A stretch of DNA of 42,810 nt, from IMG/VR virus record IMGVR_UViG_3300047550_004400, positions 1-42,810 of that record. One strand, given 5' to 3'. Position 1 is the stretch's first letter; each line of letters starts with the position of its first letter. Positions 20,139 through 28,058 of the stretch are shown here, in pieces. Position numbers and translations under genes: made by a program. A model generated the notes under the pieces. It saw nothing but the letters and a program-made list of their open reading frames with translations, did no database searches and was not told where the DNA came from. This stretch comes from a virus.

Positions 20139-21935
20139 ATGAAAAAACTATTATCATTTATTTTCCTTATGTTATCTTTGAGCTCTTTAGCCCAAACAAC
20201 ATTTACGGAGTCCTTTGACGGAACAACTTTTGTACCAACGGGTTGGTCTTTAGTTACAACATCAACAAGTGCAACATGGGCAAGAGTTACAACAAGTGCT
20301 CACCCAACTGGTATATCACCTCACTCAGGAGTTGGTATGGTAAGATTTAACTCTTGGACGTATTCTTCGGGAATACAATCCATGATAACACCATCATTTG
20401 ATTTATCAGGTAGAGGTACTACAACACCGATTGTTAGAATTTGGATTTATCGTGAAAGTGGATTCTCAACATCGGCTGATAAAGTTGATATTATGATTAA
20501 TACAACACCTACACCAACAGGTGCTACCCTTTTAGGTACAGTGAATAGGTCAAGAACATTAACACCAGCGGTTTCAGCAAATGGATGGTATCAATATTCA
20601 TACAGTGTCCCAACAATTTATAATGGAACTACCAATTATTTGATTATACGAGGTACGTCAGCTTTCGGTAATGATATTCATGTTGATGATATTCAATGGA
20701 CAGAATATAAAAAACCTTGTACAGGCATTCCGAATGCGGGTGTTATCCAAGGACCTTCAAGTGTATGTATGACTACATCATTCACTCTGTCTTTATTTGG
20801 TAATACAACTGACCCTGGTATAACATATCAATGGCAATCAAAACCAACATCAACTACAATTTGGAGTAATATTTTAGGTGCAACATCTTCATCATTAACA
20901 ACATCAATAACATCATATACTGATTACCGATGTATAGTTACATGTACAAACAGTAATCAAACATCTTATACTGCGTCTTATACGGTTATGATATCGAATA
21001 CTGCTAATTTACCGTTGGTTATGAATGATTCGGTATGTTATGGTCAAACCGCTTTAGTTTACTGTTATTGGAAAGACACTACATCATCACATAAATGGTA
21101 TAGCTCATTTTCGAGTACAACTCCATTTTTTACGGGTGATTCGTTATATATCCCAAACATAATGAATGATACAACAATTTATGTTAATTCGGTGAATAAA
21201 AACACATCGGTTTGTGCTAGTCCTAAAGTACCTGTAAAAGTTTTCGTAGGATATCCTCCTGTAGTTAATTTAGGTTCGGATATAGAAATATGTTTAACTC
21301 CAATTATATTAGATGCTGGTCAATATGGTGCTAGTAGTTATCTTTGGAATACTGGCGAATCATCACAAACAATAACAGTTAAAAATTCAGGAACATATTG
21401 GGTTGAGGTTGACAGATATTGTAAAGGTTCTGACACGGTTAATATTGTTTTTGATTTACCTGCAACTTGTAGTGGTATTTCTTACATAAGAATAGGTGAC
21501 GACTTTGTATTTTCAGTGGCGGGACCTAATTTGGTAACACAATATACTTGGGCTTTTAGTGATGGTACAACACAATATGGTGCATCGGTTACTAAAAAAA
21601 TCACATCACCTATGAAAGTTGAACTTTATGTTTCTAATGATTGCGGAGGAATGATGACATTTTTAATTCTTTATCCGACAGATATTAAGAAAATTCAAAG
21701 TGATAATGATGTGTCAATAATACCAAATCCAACAAAAGGTAAACTTAATTTAGTTTATTCTCAAAATAAGTACGATTATGTAATTTATATAACTGATGTT
21801 ACTGGTAAAATTATAATTAAAGAACAAAACAATCCAAATGAGATTGATTTGTCAGAGCAACCAAACGGAACATATAACTTACACATTAAAAACAAAAATA
21901 TTTCTTATATTAAACGAATAGTTAAAAATAATTAA
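20139..21935 (+). CDS. Secreted multidomain surface protein with T9SS type A sorting domain
   Basis: 598 residues. A signal peptide KKLLSFIFLMLSLSSLAQ (cut after Q) leads to a choice-of-anchor J (MAM/jelly-roll) domain (about 20-187) opening with FTESFDGTTFVPTGW and closing with IHVDDIQW. An Ig-like domain follows (about 192-285, YQWQSKPTSTTIW, YRCIVTC), then a second Ig-like or PKD-like part and LGSDIEICLTPIILDAG. The C-terminal 75 residues (VSIIPNPTKGKLNLVY, ITDVTGKIII, NGTYNLHI) are the Por-type sorting domain of cargo exported by the type IX system. The host machinery would display it at the cell surface. Such a cargo gene in a phage-like context is odd; host receptor masking, adhesion or lysogenic conversion are possible. 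Start at 20139 is set by the signal peptide. Confidence 0.9.
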   Translation: MKKLLSFIFLMLSLSSLAQTTFTESFDGTTFVPTGWSLVTTSTSATWARVTTSAHPTGISPHSGVGMVRFNSWTYSSGIQSMITPSFDLSGRGTTTPIVRIWIYRESGFSTSADKVDIMINTTPTPTGATLLGTVNRSRTLTPAVSANGWYQYSYSVPTIYNGTTNYLIIRGTSAFGNDIHVDDIQWTEYKKPCTGIPNAGVIQGPSSVCMTTSFTLSLFGNTTDPGITYQWQSKPTSTTIWSNILGATSSSLTTSITSYTDYRCIVTCTNSNQTSYTASYTVMISNTANLPLVMNDSVCYGQTALVYCYWKDTTSSHKWYSSFSSTTPFFTGDSLYIPNIMNDTTIYVNSVNKNTSVCASPKVPVKVFVGYPPVVNLGSDIEICLTPIILDAGQYGASSYLWNTGESSQTITVKNSGTYWVEVDRYCKGSDTVNIVFDLPATCSGISYIRIGDDFVFSVAGPNLVTQYTWAFSDGTTQYGASVTKKITSPMKVELYVSNDCGGMMTFLILYPTDIKKIQSDNDVSIIPNPTKGKLNLVYSQNKYDYVIYITDVTGKIIIKEQNNPNEIDLSEQPNGTYNLHIKNKNISYIKRIVKNN

Positions 21936-21965
21936 TTAACTTTAAAAAAATAAAACTTAAAAATA

Positions 21966-22451
21966 ATGAAAAAAGTAATTTCAATCGTTCTACTTTTATT
22001 GAACATTTTGACATCATGTTCCAATAGTGGTAATCATAAAGTACAATCTTATCGTGAAAAGAAATACCATTCTGATGGTACTTGGGAATGGGTTTATTGG
22101 TATATGATGTACGGGGGAGGTAATAACTATTATTACTATTCATCACCGACACCTGTGAGTTCTTTCTCATCTATTGCATGGTCACAATCCAATACAAATC
22201 CAATTACAGGAAGTAATTTTGAACAAACAGAGACTATTTCAGTAAGCAATCAAGAATTATCTCCCGAGATGCAAAGTGAAGTGTCTGAGAGTAATGGTTT
22301 TGAAGGTTCTGCTAATGATGTAACAGGTAATGAGAGTAATGGTTTTGAGGGTTCGGCTAATGATGTAACAGGTAATGAAAGTGGTGGATTCAGTGATGCT
22401 GGTGGAGGTGATTCAGGTGGTGGAGATGGCGGCGGAGGCGGCGGTGAATAA
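21966..22451 (+). CDS. Lipoprotein with tandem repeats and Gly-rich tail
   Basis: Lipobox LTSC (cysteine about residue 18) after a hydrophobic KKVISIVLLLLNIL signal, so it is likely lipidated and membrane-anchored. Then a WYWYMMYGGGNNYYYYSSP aromatic stretch, a Ser/Thr-rich region, two copies of a 15-residue unit (SNGFEGSANDVTGNE) and a Gly/Asp tail ending GGDGGGGGGE. It lies directly after the adhesin gene and may be exported with it. Low complexity makes function hard to guess; the unit repeat can change copy number by slippage. Confidence 0.75.
   Translation: MKKVISIVLLLLNILTSCSNSGNHKVQSYREKKYHSDGTWEWVYWYMMYGGGNNYYYYSSPTPVSSFSSIAWSQSNTNPITGSNFEQTETISVSNQELSPEMQSEVSESNGFEGSANDVTGNESNGFEGSANDVTGNESGGFSDAGGGDSGGGDGGGGGGE
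22287..22376 (+). repeat. 45-bp tandem repeat (2 copies) within the lipoprotein gene
   Basis: Units at 22287-22331 and 22332-22376 encode ESNGFEGSANDVTGN twice and differ at only a few bases. The unit length is a multiple of three, so copy-number change would keep the frame. Confidence 0.9.
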
Positions 22452-22472
22452 ACTTAGAAAAAAACTTATATT

Positions 22473-22688
22473 ATGCAACAATTTACGGCTGTTCAAATAA
22501 CAGGAAAAAATTTAGACCCAATGTACAAAGGTTGTCTTGGAATTATTTTAGAAGATAATATTACAAGTAGCACTGTTGGGATATACTATCCTGAAGTTTC
22601 AGGAAAAAACGCATACGTTAAAAAAGTAGACTTTAACGATGTTGACCTTACACCAATAGGTGAAGTTATATTAAAACCAAAACTTTAA
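22473..22688 (+). CDS. Small hypothetical protein, 71 aa (KOW-like)
   Basis: Beta-rich 71 residues: QFTAVQITGKNLDPMYKG, then GIILEDNITSSTVGIYYP and a C-terminal VDLTPIGEVILKP. The G-x-x-G-I-I-x-E pattern resembles small KOW/SH3-like domains that accompany phage operons. No function known. Located between the lipoprotein and the UVR protein genes with short gaps. Confidence 0.6.
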   Translation: MQQFTAVQITGKNLDPMYKGCLGIILEDNITSSTVGIYYPEVSGKNAYVKKVDFNDVDLTPIGEVILKPKL

Positions 22689-22692
22689 GAAA

Positions 22693-23202
22693 ATGCAAAC
22701 TATAGTATCAGAAATCGTTTTATTTTTAGTATCTTCTGTCGTTCTATATTATTTGATAAAGCAATTAATCTATTTCAGCAGAAAAAGTATTTCAAAGACG
22801 TGGAAATTAGATGATAAATTTGTTATGTCGAAAAAAAAATATCGTGATTTTCTTATAAAGAATAAAACTGATTATGCCACTTTGCATGGTTGGAATAAAA
22901 AACATATTTTTTTGTCTTTTGGTGACGATGTGGTTTGGGAATGCTGTTGGAGTGATATAGATGTTAATAAATCAGATAAGTGGAGAAAAAACTATAATTC
23001 CTGTTTGGAATTTATGGGTAATACACCAAAATTTCGTGCTATAGTTGAAAATTCTCAAACACCTGATAACAAAGATAGTAAAATTAAACCTGTTGAAACC
23101 ATGAATGAAACTGAATGTGAAATTTATTTGAAAAAAGCATTAGAAAAAGAAGACTATAAATTAGCGGAAGAAATAAGAAAACGACTTGAACGATTTAGAT
23201 AA
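22693..23202 (+). CDS. Membrane-anchored protein with C-terminal UVR motif
   Basis: 169 residues. An N-terminal membrane helix (about 5-25, IVSEIVLFLVSSVVLYYLI) is followed by a soluble region with many aromatic residues (KKHIFLSFGDDVVWECCWSD). The last 33 residues, MNETECEIYLKKALEKEDYK onward to EIRKRLERF, match the UVR motif by which UvrB and UvrC interact, also found in ClpC-type partners and McsA. The combination of anchor and UVR hairpin is unusual; it might recruit a UVR-bearing or Clp partner to the membrane. Confidence 0.65.
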   Translation: MQTIVSEIVLFLVSSVVLYYLIKQLIYFSRKSISKTWKLDDKFVMSKKKYRDFLIKNKTDYATLHGWNKKHIFLSFGDDVVWECCWSDIDVNKSDKWRKNYNSCLEFMGNTPKFRAIVENSQTPDNKDSKIKPVETMNETECEIYLKKALEKEDYKLAEEIRKRLERFR

Positions 23203-23215
23203 TACTTTTTAATAT

Positions 23216-23794
23216 ATGGGTTATAATTTGCAAAATTGGTGTATCGACCAACACAGAAAAACAAATCACTTTTATGATTCATTTCTTCCTTATGAATTTC
23301 ATTTGAGAATGGTGAATCAAGTGTTTGAAGATTTTAAATATCTTCTTGATGATGTATTTGATTATTTTACAGGTAAGAAAATATATCCGATGAACCGAGA
23401 TAAACACATCAGTTTACGAAATGTTTGTTCCATAGCCGTTTGGGGTCATGATTTAATTGAAGATTGTCGTGTTTCTTATAACGATGTGAGCAATAATTTA
23501 GGTCAGGAAGTAGCAGAAATTATATATGCTGTCACCAACGAAAAAGGAAAGAATCGTTCCGAAAGAGCCAATGACAAATACTATGAAGGTATACGTAATG
23601 TGAAAGGTGCTGTATTTGTAAAATTATGTGACCGTATTGCTAACGTTCAATACTCTAAATTAACTAAGAGTCGTATGTTTGAAGTATACAAAAAAGAAAA
23701 TCCTCACTTTATACAACAATTGGGTTATGTTGAATCTGAGAATCATGAGTATAAAGATATGTTTGACTATCTAAACAATCTTTTTAACAGTTAA
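23216..23794 (+). CDS. HD-domain hydrolase, RSH/(p)ppGpp-hydrolase-like
   Basis: HD superfamily metal-dependent phosphohydrolase, 192 residues. H29 (YEFHLRMV), the H78-D79 pair with following E82-D83 in WGHDLIEDC, and D139 in KLCDRIANV supply the metal and catalytic set of RelA/SpoT hydrolase and MESH1-type small enzymes; the AEIIYAVTNEKGKNRSER stretch also fits that group (A-V-T-x-E-x-x-x-x-R). It may remove (p)ppGpp or another nucleotide signal. Substrate is inferred; no synthetase domain is present. It is followed by a tiny basic ORF. Confidence 0.82.
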   Translation: MGYNLQNWCIDQHRKTNHFYDSFLPYEFHLRMVNQVFEDFKYLLDDVFDYFTGKKIYPMNRDKHISLRNVCSIAVWGHDLIEDCRVSYNDVSNNLGQEVAEIIYAVTNEKGKNRSERANDKYYEGIRNVKGAVFVKLCDRIANVQYSKLTKSRMFEVYKKENPHFIQQLGYVESENHEYKDMFDYLNNLFNS

Positions 23795-23795
23795 C

Positions 23796-23942
23796 ATGAA
23801 ATTCATTTCCGACATTATCATAAACGCAAAAAAACAGGCCATCAAATCGGCTTATTTCCCAAAACAAATTAGGGAAAAATTTACTATTACAGTAGATAAT
23901 GAAGGTTCTATTCTGATTAAAAGAAAAAAGAAAAAAAATTAG
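23796..23942 (+). CDS. Small basic protein, 48 aa
   Basis: A 48-residue ORF, start ATG 1 base after the HD gene stops. It has KFISDIIINAKKQAIKSAYF, a beta-like EKFTITVDNEGSILI and a poly-lysine end. Tight linkage to the HD gene supports it; no family recognised. Possibly a small nucleic-acid-binding protein. Confidence 0.5.
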   Translation: MKFISDIIINAKKQAIKSAYFPKQIREKFTITVDNEGSILIKRKKKKN

Positions 23943-23950
23943 AAAAAAAG

Positions 23951-23982
23951 TTTTTTTTATTGAAAATTAAGTTTTAACTTTG
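23951..23982 (+). promoter_or_regulatory. Bacteroidota-type promoter, weak distal box
   Basis: The -7 box TAACTTTG (23975-23982) is perfect; the distal position 23951-23954 is TTTT where TTTG is expected, with the right 20-base gap. It should drive the SPFH gene starting at 24006. Confidence 0.55.
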
Positions 23983-24005
23983 TATCTCACAAAAAACAAT
24001 TAAAT

Positions 24006-25859
24006 ATGATTAGTTTATTGAATTACAGTTGGGTTATTATCCCACTTCTTATGATTGTTGGTTACAAATGGACTCTACGAGTTCTTTGTGGAATGGTAAT
24101 TATTCCCGAAGACAAGATTGGTCTTGTAACCAAAAAGTTCGTTTTGGTAGGTTCTAACAGAACACTTCCTGATGGTAAAATTATCGCTTTGAATGGTGAA
24201 GCGGGTTACCAAGCAGACACATTGGCTCCTGGTCTTTATTGGGGTTATTGGCCTTGGCAATACACCATTGACCACGCATCATTGACGGTAATACCAAAAG
24301 GTAAAATCGGTTTGGTAACGGCAAAAGATGGTGTACCTCTTCCTACAGGTTCGATTCTTGCACGACATGTTGAAAGTGATAACTTCCAAGATGCTCGAAA
24401 ATTCTTAAACAACAAAGGTAATCGTGGTAAACAAGTTGGTTATTTGAATAACGGTGTTTATCGTATCAATACTTTGTTATTTGAAGTGTTCGCTGCTGAT
24501 ATCACTTACATTGAAGATGGTCAGGTTGGTGTTGTTACCACATTGGATGGTCAACCACTTGATAAAAGTTCTATCGCGGGTAAAGAAGTCGATGGTCACA
24601 ATAACTTCCAAGATTTTGATAAGTTCTTGGATAATGGTGGTCAACGTGGTCTTCAAACTCAGGTAATCCAAGCGGGTTCATACGCATTAAACCCTTGGGC
24701 TGTTGAAATTGAAAAAGTACCGATGACACAAATTCCAATCGGTCACGTAGGTGTTGTTATCTCATATGTGGGTAACGAAGGTAAAGACCTTACAGGTGAA
24801 ACGTTCAAACACGGTAACATCGTTGAAAAAGGTGATAAAGGTGTATGGATAACACCATTAGACCCAGGTAAGTACGCAATTAATCCTTATACACATAAGG
24901 TTGAAACAGTACCAACAACAAACCTTGTATTGAACTGGGCTACAGGTCGTAACGAATCACACAAATTAGATGCTGGTTTGAGTACAATCACAGTACGTTC
25001 TAAAGACGGTTTCCCGTTCAATCTTGACGTATCTCAGATTATCCACATCCCATCCATCGAAGCTCCAAAAGTAATTGCACGTTTCGGTTCAATGGCTAAC
25101 CTTGTATCTCAGGTGTTAGAACCGACAATCGGTAACTATTTCCGTAACTCGGCTCAGAACAATGATGTGATTTCGTTCTTAAACGCACGTCAGGAACGTC
25201 AAAACGCCGCTAAATTGGAAATCAAAAAAGTATTGGACGAATATAACGTTCATGCGGTTGACACTTTGATAGGTGACATTACACCTCCTGAGTCTTTAAT
25301 GAAGACTTTGACTGACCGTAAGATAGCGGCAGAAGAAAGGGAGACCTTTAAAGTTCAACAAGAAGCTCAAGACCAACGTAAAACTCTTGAATCGGCTAAA
25401 TCGTTAGCGGATATACAAGGTAAGATGGTAGCGGCTCAACAATCAGTTGAAATCTCTCAACGTCAAGCGGAAGCTGCGGTGAAACAATCTGAGGGTGAGG
25501 CAAAGGCAACGGAATTGAAAGCCGCTGCTCAATCAAAGGCGAAAATATTGATGGCGGAAGCGGAAGCTAAAAACATCGAACTTACAGGTAAGGCTGAAGC
25601 CGCTAAGATTGAAGCGATTGGTAAATCAACAGCGGAAGCGTATGAGTTACAGGTTAAAGCAATGGGTGCTGATAACTTCGCGAAATTCAAAGTAACCGAA
25701 GAAATCGGTAAGAGTGGTATCAAAGTTATACCTGAAGTTCTTATCTCAGGTGGTAACGGTACAGACGGTTCTTTGAACGGTTTGATGGGTATGAAACTCA
25801 TGGAAATGATGAGTGGAAAACCAAAAGACACAACCTCAAAAGAGGATGAAACAAACTAA
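24006..25859 (+). CDS. SPFH/flotillin-like membrane-associated protein, 617 aa
   Basis: The N-terminus has a hydrophobic anchor (about 6-22, NYSWVIIPLLMIVGYKW). Residues about 33-270 contain repeated units with G-K-I-G-L-V-T, F-x-D-x-x-K-F-L, G-x-R-G and G-x-Y-x-I-N elements, then an SPFH/band-7 domain about 290-430 and a long coiled coil rich in Ala, Glu, Lys and Gln (about 440-550, for example EAQDQRKTLESAKSLAD). A Gly-rich end follows. SPFH proteins form rings at the membrane, such as flotillin and HflKC. The codon usage is noticeably richer in C and G at third positions than its neighbours, which could mean high expression or separate origin. Function in the phage is unknown. Confidence 0.9.
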   Translation: MISLLNYSWVIIPLLMIVGYKWTLRVLCGMVIIPEDKIGLVTKKFVLVGSNRTLPDGKIIALNGEAGYQADTLAPGLYWGYWPWQYTIDHASLTVIPKGKIGLVTAKDGVPLPTGSILARHVESDNFQDARKFLNNKGNRGKQVGYLNNGVYRINTLLFEVFAADITYIEDGQVGVVTTLDGQPLDKSSIAGKEVDGHNNFQDFDKFLDNGGQRGLQTQVIQAGSYALNPWAVEIEKVPMTQIPIGHVGVVISYVGNEGKDLTGETFKHGNIVEKGDKGVWITPLDPGKYAINPYTHKVETVPTTNLVLNWATGRNESHKLDAGLSTITVRSKDGFPFNLDVSQIIHIPSIEAPKVIARFGSMANLVSQVLEPTIGNYFRNSAQNNDVISFLNARQERQNAAKLEIKKVLDEYNVHAVDTLIGDITPPESLMKTLTDRKIAAEERETFKVQQEAQDQRKTLESAKSLADIQGKMVAAQQSVEISQRQAEAAVKQSEGEAKATELKAAAQSKAKILMAEAEAKNIELTGKAEAAKIEAIGKSTAEAYELQVKAMGADNFAKFKVTEEIGKSGIKVIPEVLISGGNGTDGSLNGLMGMKLMEMMSGKPKDTTSKEDETN

Positions 25860-25958
25860 TCTCAATCCCATTCCAAAGGTGGGAGGTTCGTAAGAACTAA
25901 GATTTGATGGATAATTGGTGGCGAAAATCACCAATTATTAAAAACCAAACGAGATATT
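25860..25958 (+). promoter_or_regulatory. Structured leader before the Prs/Adps-like gene
   Basis: Hairpins: GTTC-GTAA-GAAC with GNRA loop (25886-25897), a 10-bp stem ATAATTGGTG/CACCAATTAT (25911-25920/25929-25938) and a possible CCCA/TGGG pair (25867-25870/25880-25883). About 100 bases between two genes, no U-run. It may be a 5' leader that regulates the NAD module, or the 3' end of the SPFH mRNA. No riboswitch class recognised. Confidence 0.4.
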
Positions 25959-26873
25959 ATGATACTTAATTTAGTAAATCCCGAATCAACAGACATCCGA
26001 TATGAAGTAAGTAAGTTTCCTGATGGGCAACAATCACTAAAAATAAAAACTTCTGATGTACAATCATTTGGTTTCAAACCAATAACAATTTATTCAAGGA
26101 TGAACTCCTTTTTAGATTTGGAACTTATTATCTGTGCGACAAAGGCATTACGTTATGTTGATGGTGTAAAAAATATCCAATTATACATACCGTATTTCTT
26201 GGGTGGTAGAAGTGACCGTAAATTTTCAGCTGGTGGTGTAAACTACATAAAAGATGTTATCGCACCAATCATCAATAGTTTGAATTTTGATAAGGTTACT
26301 GTGATGGATTGCCATTCCGATGTTATCGAAGCGTGTATCAATAATTTAAATAAAGTCGATAATGTTGAGGTTGTTTCCAAAGCATTAAAAACTTGGGGAC
26401 TTTTAGATGAGAATAACTTACCCAAAGAAAATCTTCTATTAATCTCTCCTGATGCAGGTGCATTAAAAAAAATATACCATGTTGCAGAATTAATAGGGTA
26501 TAAAAATGACATCGTTATAGCGGCAAAACACAGAGATTTATCAACAGGTAAAATAACACATACCAGTGTTCCTATGGAACCTAATTATGTTGATAAAGAT
26601 ATGGTAATAATTGATGACGTATGTGATGGTGGTAGGACCTTTATTGAAATAGCAAAGGTTATTAAAAATTATGTGTCACCTAAGGATGAGTTTCATAATC
26701 GTAAATTATATTTGATAACAACACATGGTATTTATAGTTCAGGATTCAAAGAACTTAACAATTGGTTTGACGGGATATTCTCAACAAATAGTGTTGTTGA
26801 TATGAATAATCCTATGTTTGTTGCAAGAAATCAAGGAGACCTTGATAAATTATCACAATTAAATGTATTCTAA
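25959..26873 (+). CDS. Ribose-phosphate pyrophosphokinase family (Prs or NARP1 Adps)
   Basis: Transfers pyrophosphate from ATP to a ribose-5-phosphate-type acceptor. 304 residues with Prs motifs: FPDGQ (20-24), IPYFLGGRSDRK (77-88), VMDCHSD (115-121), ISPDAG (162-167), KHRD in the flexible loop (190-193) and the PRPP loop IIDDVCDGGRT (217-227). Variation from housekeeping Prs (IDDVCDGG in place of VDDIIDTAG, DCHSD in place of DLHA) is typical of divergent phage enzymes. It lies in one operon with a NAMPT-like gene, the layout of NARP1 where this enzyme (Adps) makes ADP-ribose pyrophosphate. Whether it uses ribose-5-phosphate or ADP-ribose cannot be told by eye. Confidence 0.9.
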   Translation: MILNLVNPESTDIRYEVSKFPDGQQSLKIKTSDVQSFGFKPITIYSRMNSFLDLELIICATKALRYVDGVKNIQLYIPYFLGGRSDRKFSAGGVNYIKDVIAPIINSLNFDKVTVMDCHSDVIEACINNLNKVDNVEVVSKALKTWGLLDENNLPKENLLLISPDAGALKKIYHVAELIGYKNDIVIAAKHRDLSTGKITHTSVPMEPNYVDKDMVIIDDVCDGGRTFIEIAKVIKNYVSPKDEFHNRKLYLITTHGIYSSGFKELNNWFDGIFSTNSVVDMNNPMFVARNQGDLDKLSQLNVF

Positions 26874-27279
26874 AATGTTAATTCCATTTTTAATAACTTT
26901 GTTTCATTTCATTTTTGATTTCATATTTCAAGATGAACAATGGGTGACAAATAAGAGTAAAAATTTCCTATCGTTATTGAGTCATACAAGTACCTATTCA
27001 TTCTTATGGGTGTTCGGTATCATGATTCCGTTGGTAATTCAAAATCCTAATTGTAGTAATAATTGGTTGATAACTCACTGTGTTCTTTTTGGTATCTTAA
27101 CCTTTATTTTTCATACAATAACTGATTTCTTCACAAGTAAGGTAGTGAAAAGATTGTTTGAAAATAAAAAATATGGTAGTTCAATACCAAATTTAGGAGC
27201 ATTCTCGATGATTGGTTTTGACCAAGTATTACATTACGCACAATTATTTTTCACCTTTCAATTTGTATTGAGTGTCTAA
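26863..27279 (+). CDS. DUF3307-like membrane protein, 138 aa
   Basis: Starts at ATG 26863, overlapping the previous gene by 11 bases; ATG 26875 (MLIPFL) is also possible. Three or four membrane segments are visible: LIPFLITLFHFIFDFIF with the H-x-x-x-D-F-x-x-Q motif at its end, SFLWVFGIMIPLVI, and THCVLFGILTFIFHTITDFF with another H-x-x-x-D. The paired H/D motifs are the DUF3307 signature. Function unknown; being inside the NAD operon may be chance or may mean substrate import or membrane signalling. Confidence 0.65.
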   Translation: MYSKMLIPFLITLFHFIFDFIFQDEQWVTNKSKNFLSLLSHTSTYSFLWVFGIMIPLVIQNPNCSNNWLITHCVLFGILTFIFHTITDFFTSKVVKRLFENKKYGSSIPNLGAFSMIGFDQVLHYAQLFFTFQFVLSV

Positions 27280-27604
27280 CCTTATTTTCATCTCATCTCC
27301 GTACTCACACCCTGATGATAATATCAGGGAACAAAACTATGAGAAAGTGTCTCAAATTGTCGCAGAATACGTTTCTAATGGTGTTATAGCGATTTCACCG
27401 ATAACTTACGGTCATACTCTTATTAAATTTAAAAATATGCCAAATGATTGGCAGTTTTGGAATAATTTTTGCTTATCTTTGCTAAAGAGATGTGATGAAT
27501 TGTGGGTTCTAAAAATGGATGGTTGGAATAATTCGAAAGGAATAGCAGAAGAAATTGAATTTGCAATTAAAAATAACATTCGCGTAAAATACATCGACAT
27601 ATGA
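27272..27604 (+). CDS. Deoxyribosyltransferase-like protein (DUF4406/DUF1937 group)
   Basis: 110 residues, GTG start at 27272 overlapping the previous gene by 8 bases. LIFISSPYSHPDDNIREQNY (3-22) is the first strand and loop of the DUF4406/DUF1937 and nucleoside 2-deoxyribosyltransferase-like Rossmann fold; LLKRCDELWVLKMDGWNNSKG and AEEIEFAIKN supply the D and E positions of the nucleoside-binding site. Substrate unknown; neighbours suggest handling of nucleosides or ADP-ribose-like molecules. Its stop overlaps the next ATG as ATGA. Confidence 0.78.
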   Translation: MSNLIFISSPYSHPDDNIREQNYEKVSQIVAEYVSNGVIAISPITYGHTLIKFKNMPNDWQFWNNFCLSLLKRCDELWVLKMDGWNNSKGIAEEIEFAIKNNIRVKYIDI

Positions 27605-28041
27605 AAGAATATTTTGAAAAAAATCCCGAATCATTACCATATCTTGAACGATTAGTTGATGAATGGAGACAATATGGTAAGATAATCATTGCGTGTGATT
27701 TTGATGATACTATTTCACCGTGGAAGATGACAAACTCAGACTTCAAACGAGTATTCAACATACTTAAAACAGCTAAAGAAACAGGTGCTTATGTGGTTAT
27801 ATTCACAGCTTGTAAAGAAGATAGGTATCCCGAAATAACGGAATATTGTTTGAAAAATGGTTTAATGATTGATGGTATTAATAAAACACCCATTGATTTA
27901 CCATATGGTAATGAGAGAAAAATATATGCGAATGTATTCATTGATGACCGAGCAGGTTTAAATGAATCGTTGGCAATCCTTGAATTCGCTATGTATAAAA
28001 TCAGGGGTAATAGAGGTAACAGTTCAAATTTTGATTTTTAA
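27601..28041 (+). CDS. HAD-like phosphatase, 146 aa
   Basis: Contains HAD motif I as IIACDFDDTISPW (about 30-42), a motif II-like VVIFTACKEDRYPEI (threonine/serine position after a hydrophobic strand) and a final motif ANVFIDDRAG with two acidic residues. At 146 residues it lacks a cap domain, as in small phage HAD enzymes that act on nucleotide monophosphates or repair ends. ATGA overlap with the previous gene shows it is part of the NAD/nucleotide operon. Confidence 0.82.
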   Translation: MKEYFEKNPESLPYLERLVDEWRQYGKIIIACDFDDTISPWKMTNSDFKRVFNILKTAKETGAYVVIFTACKEDRYPEITEYCLKNGLMIDGINKTPIDLPYGNERKIYANVFIDDRAGLNESLAILEFAMYKIRGNRGNSSNFDF

Positions 28042-28058
28042 TTTTTAAATATAATAAT

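Noticed and set aside
24454-25831. ORFs in other frames of the SPFH gene
   Set aside because: The SPFH reading frame explains the DNA fully, with repeats and coiled coil; the others have skewed composition.
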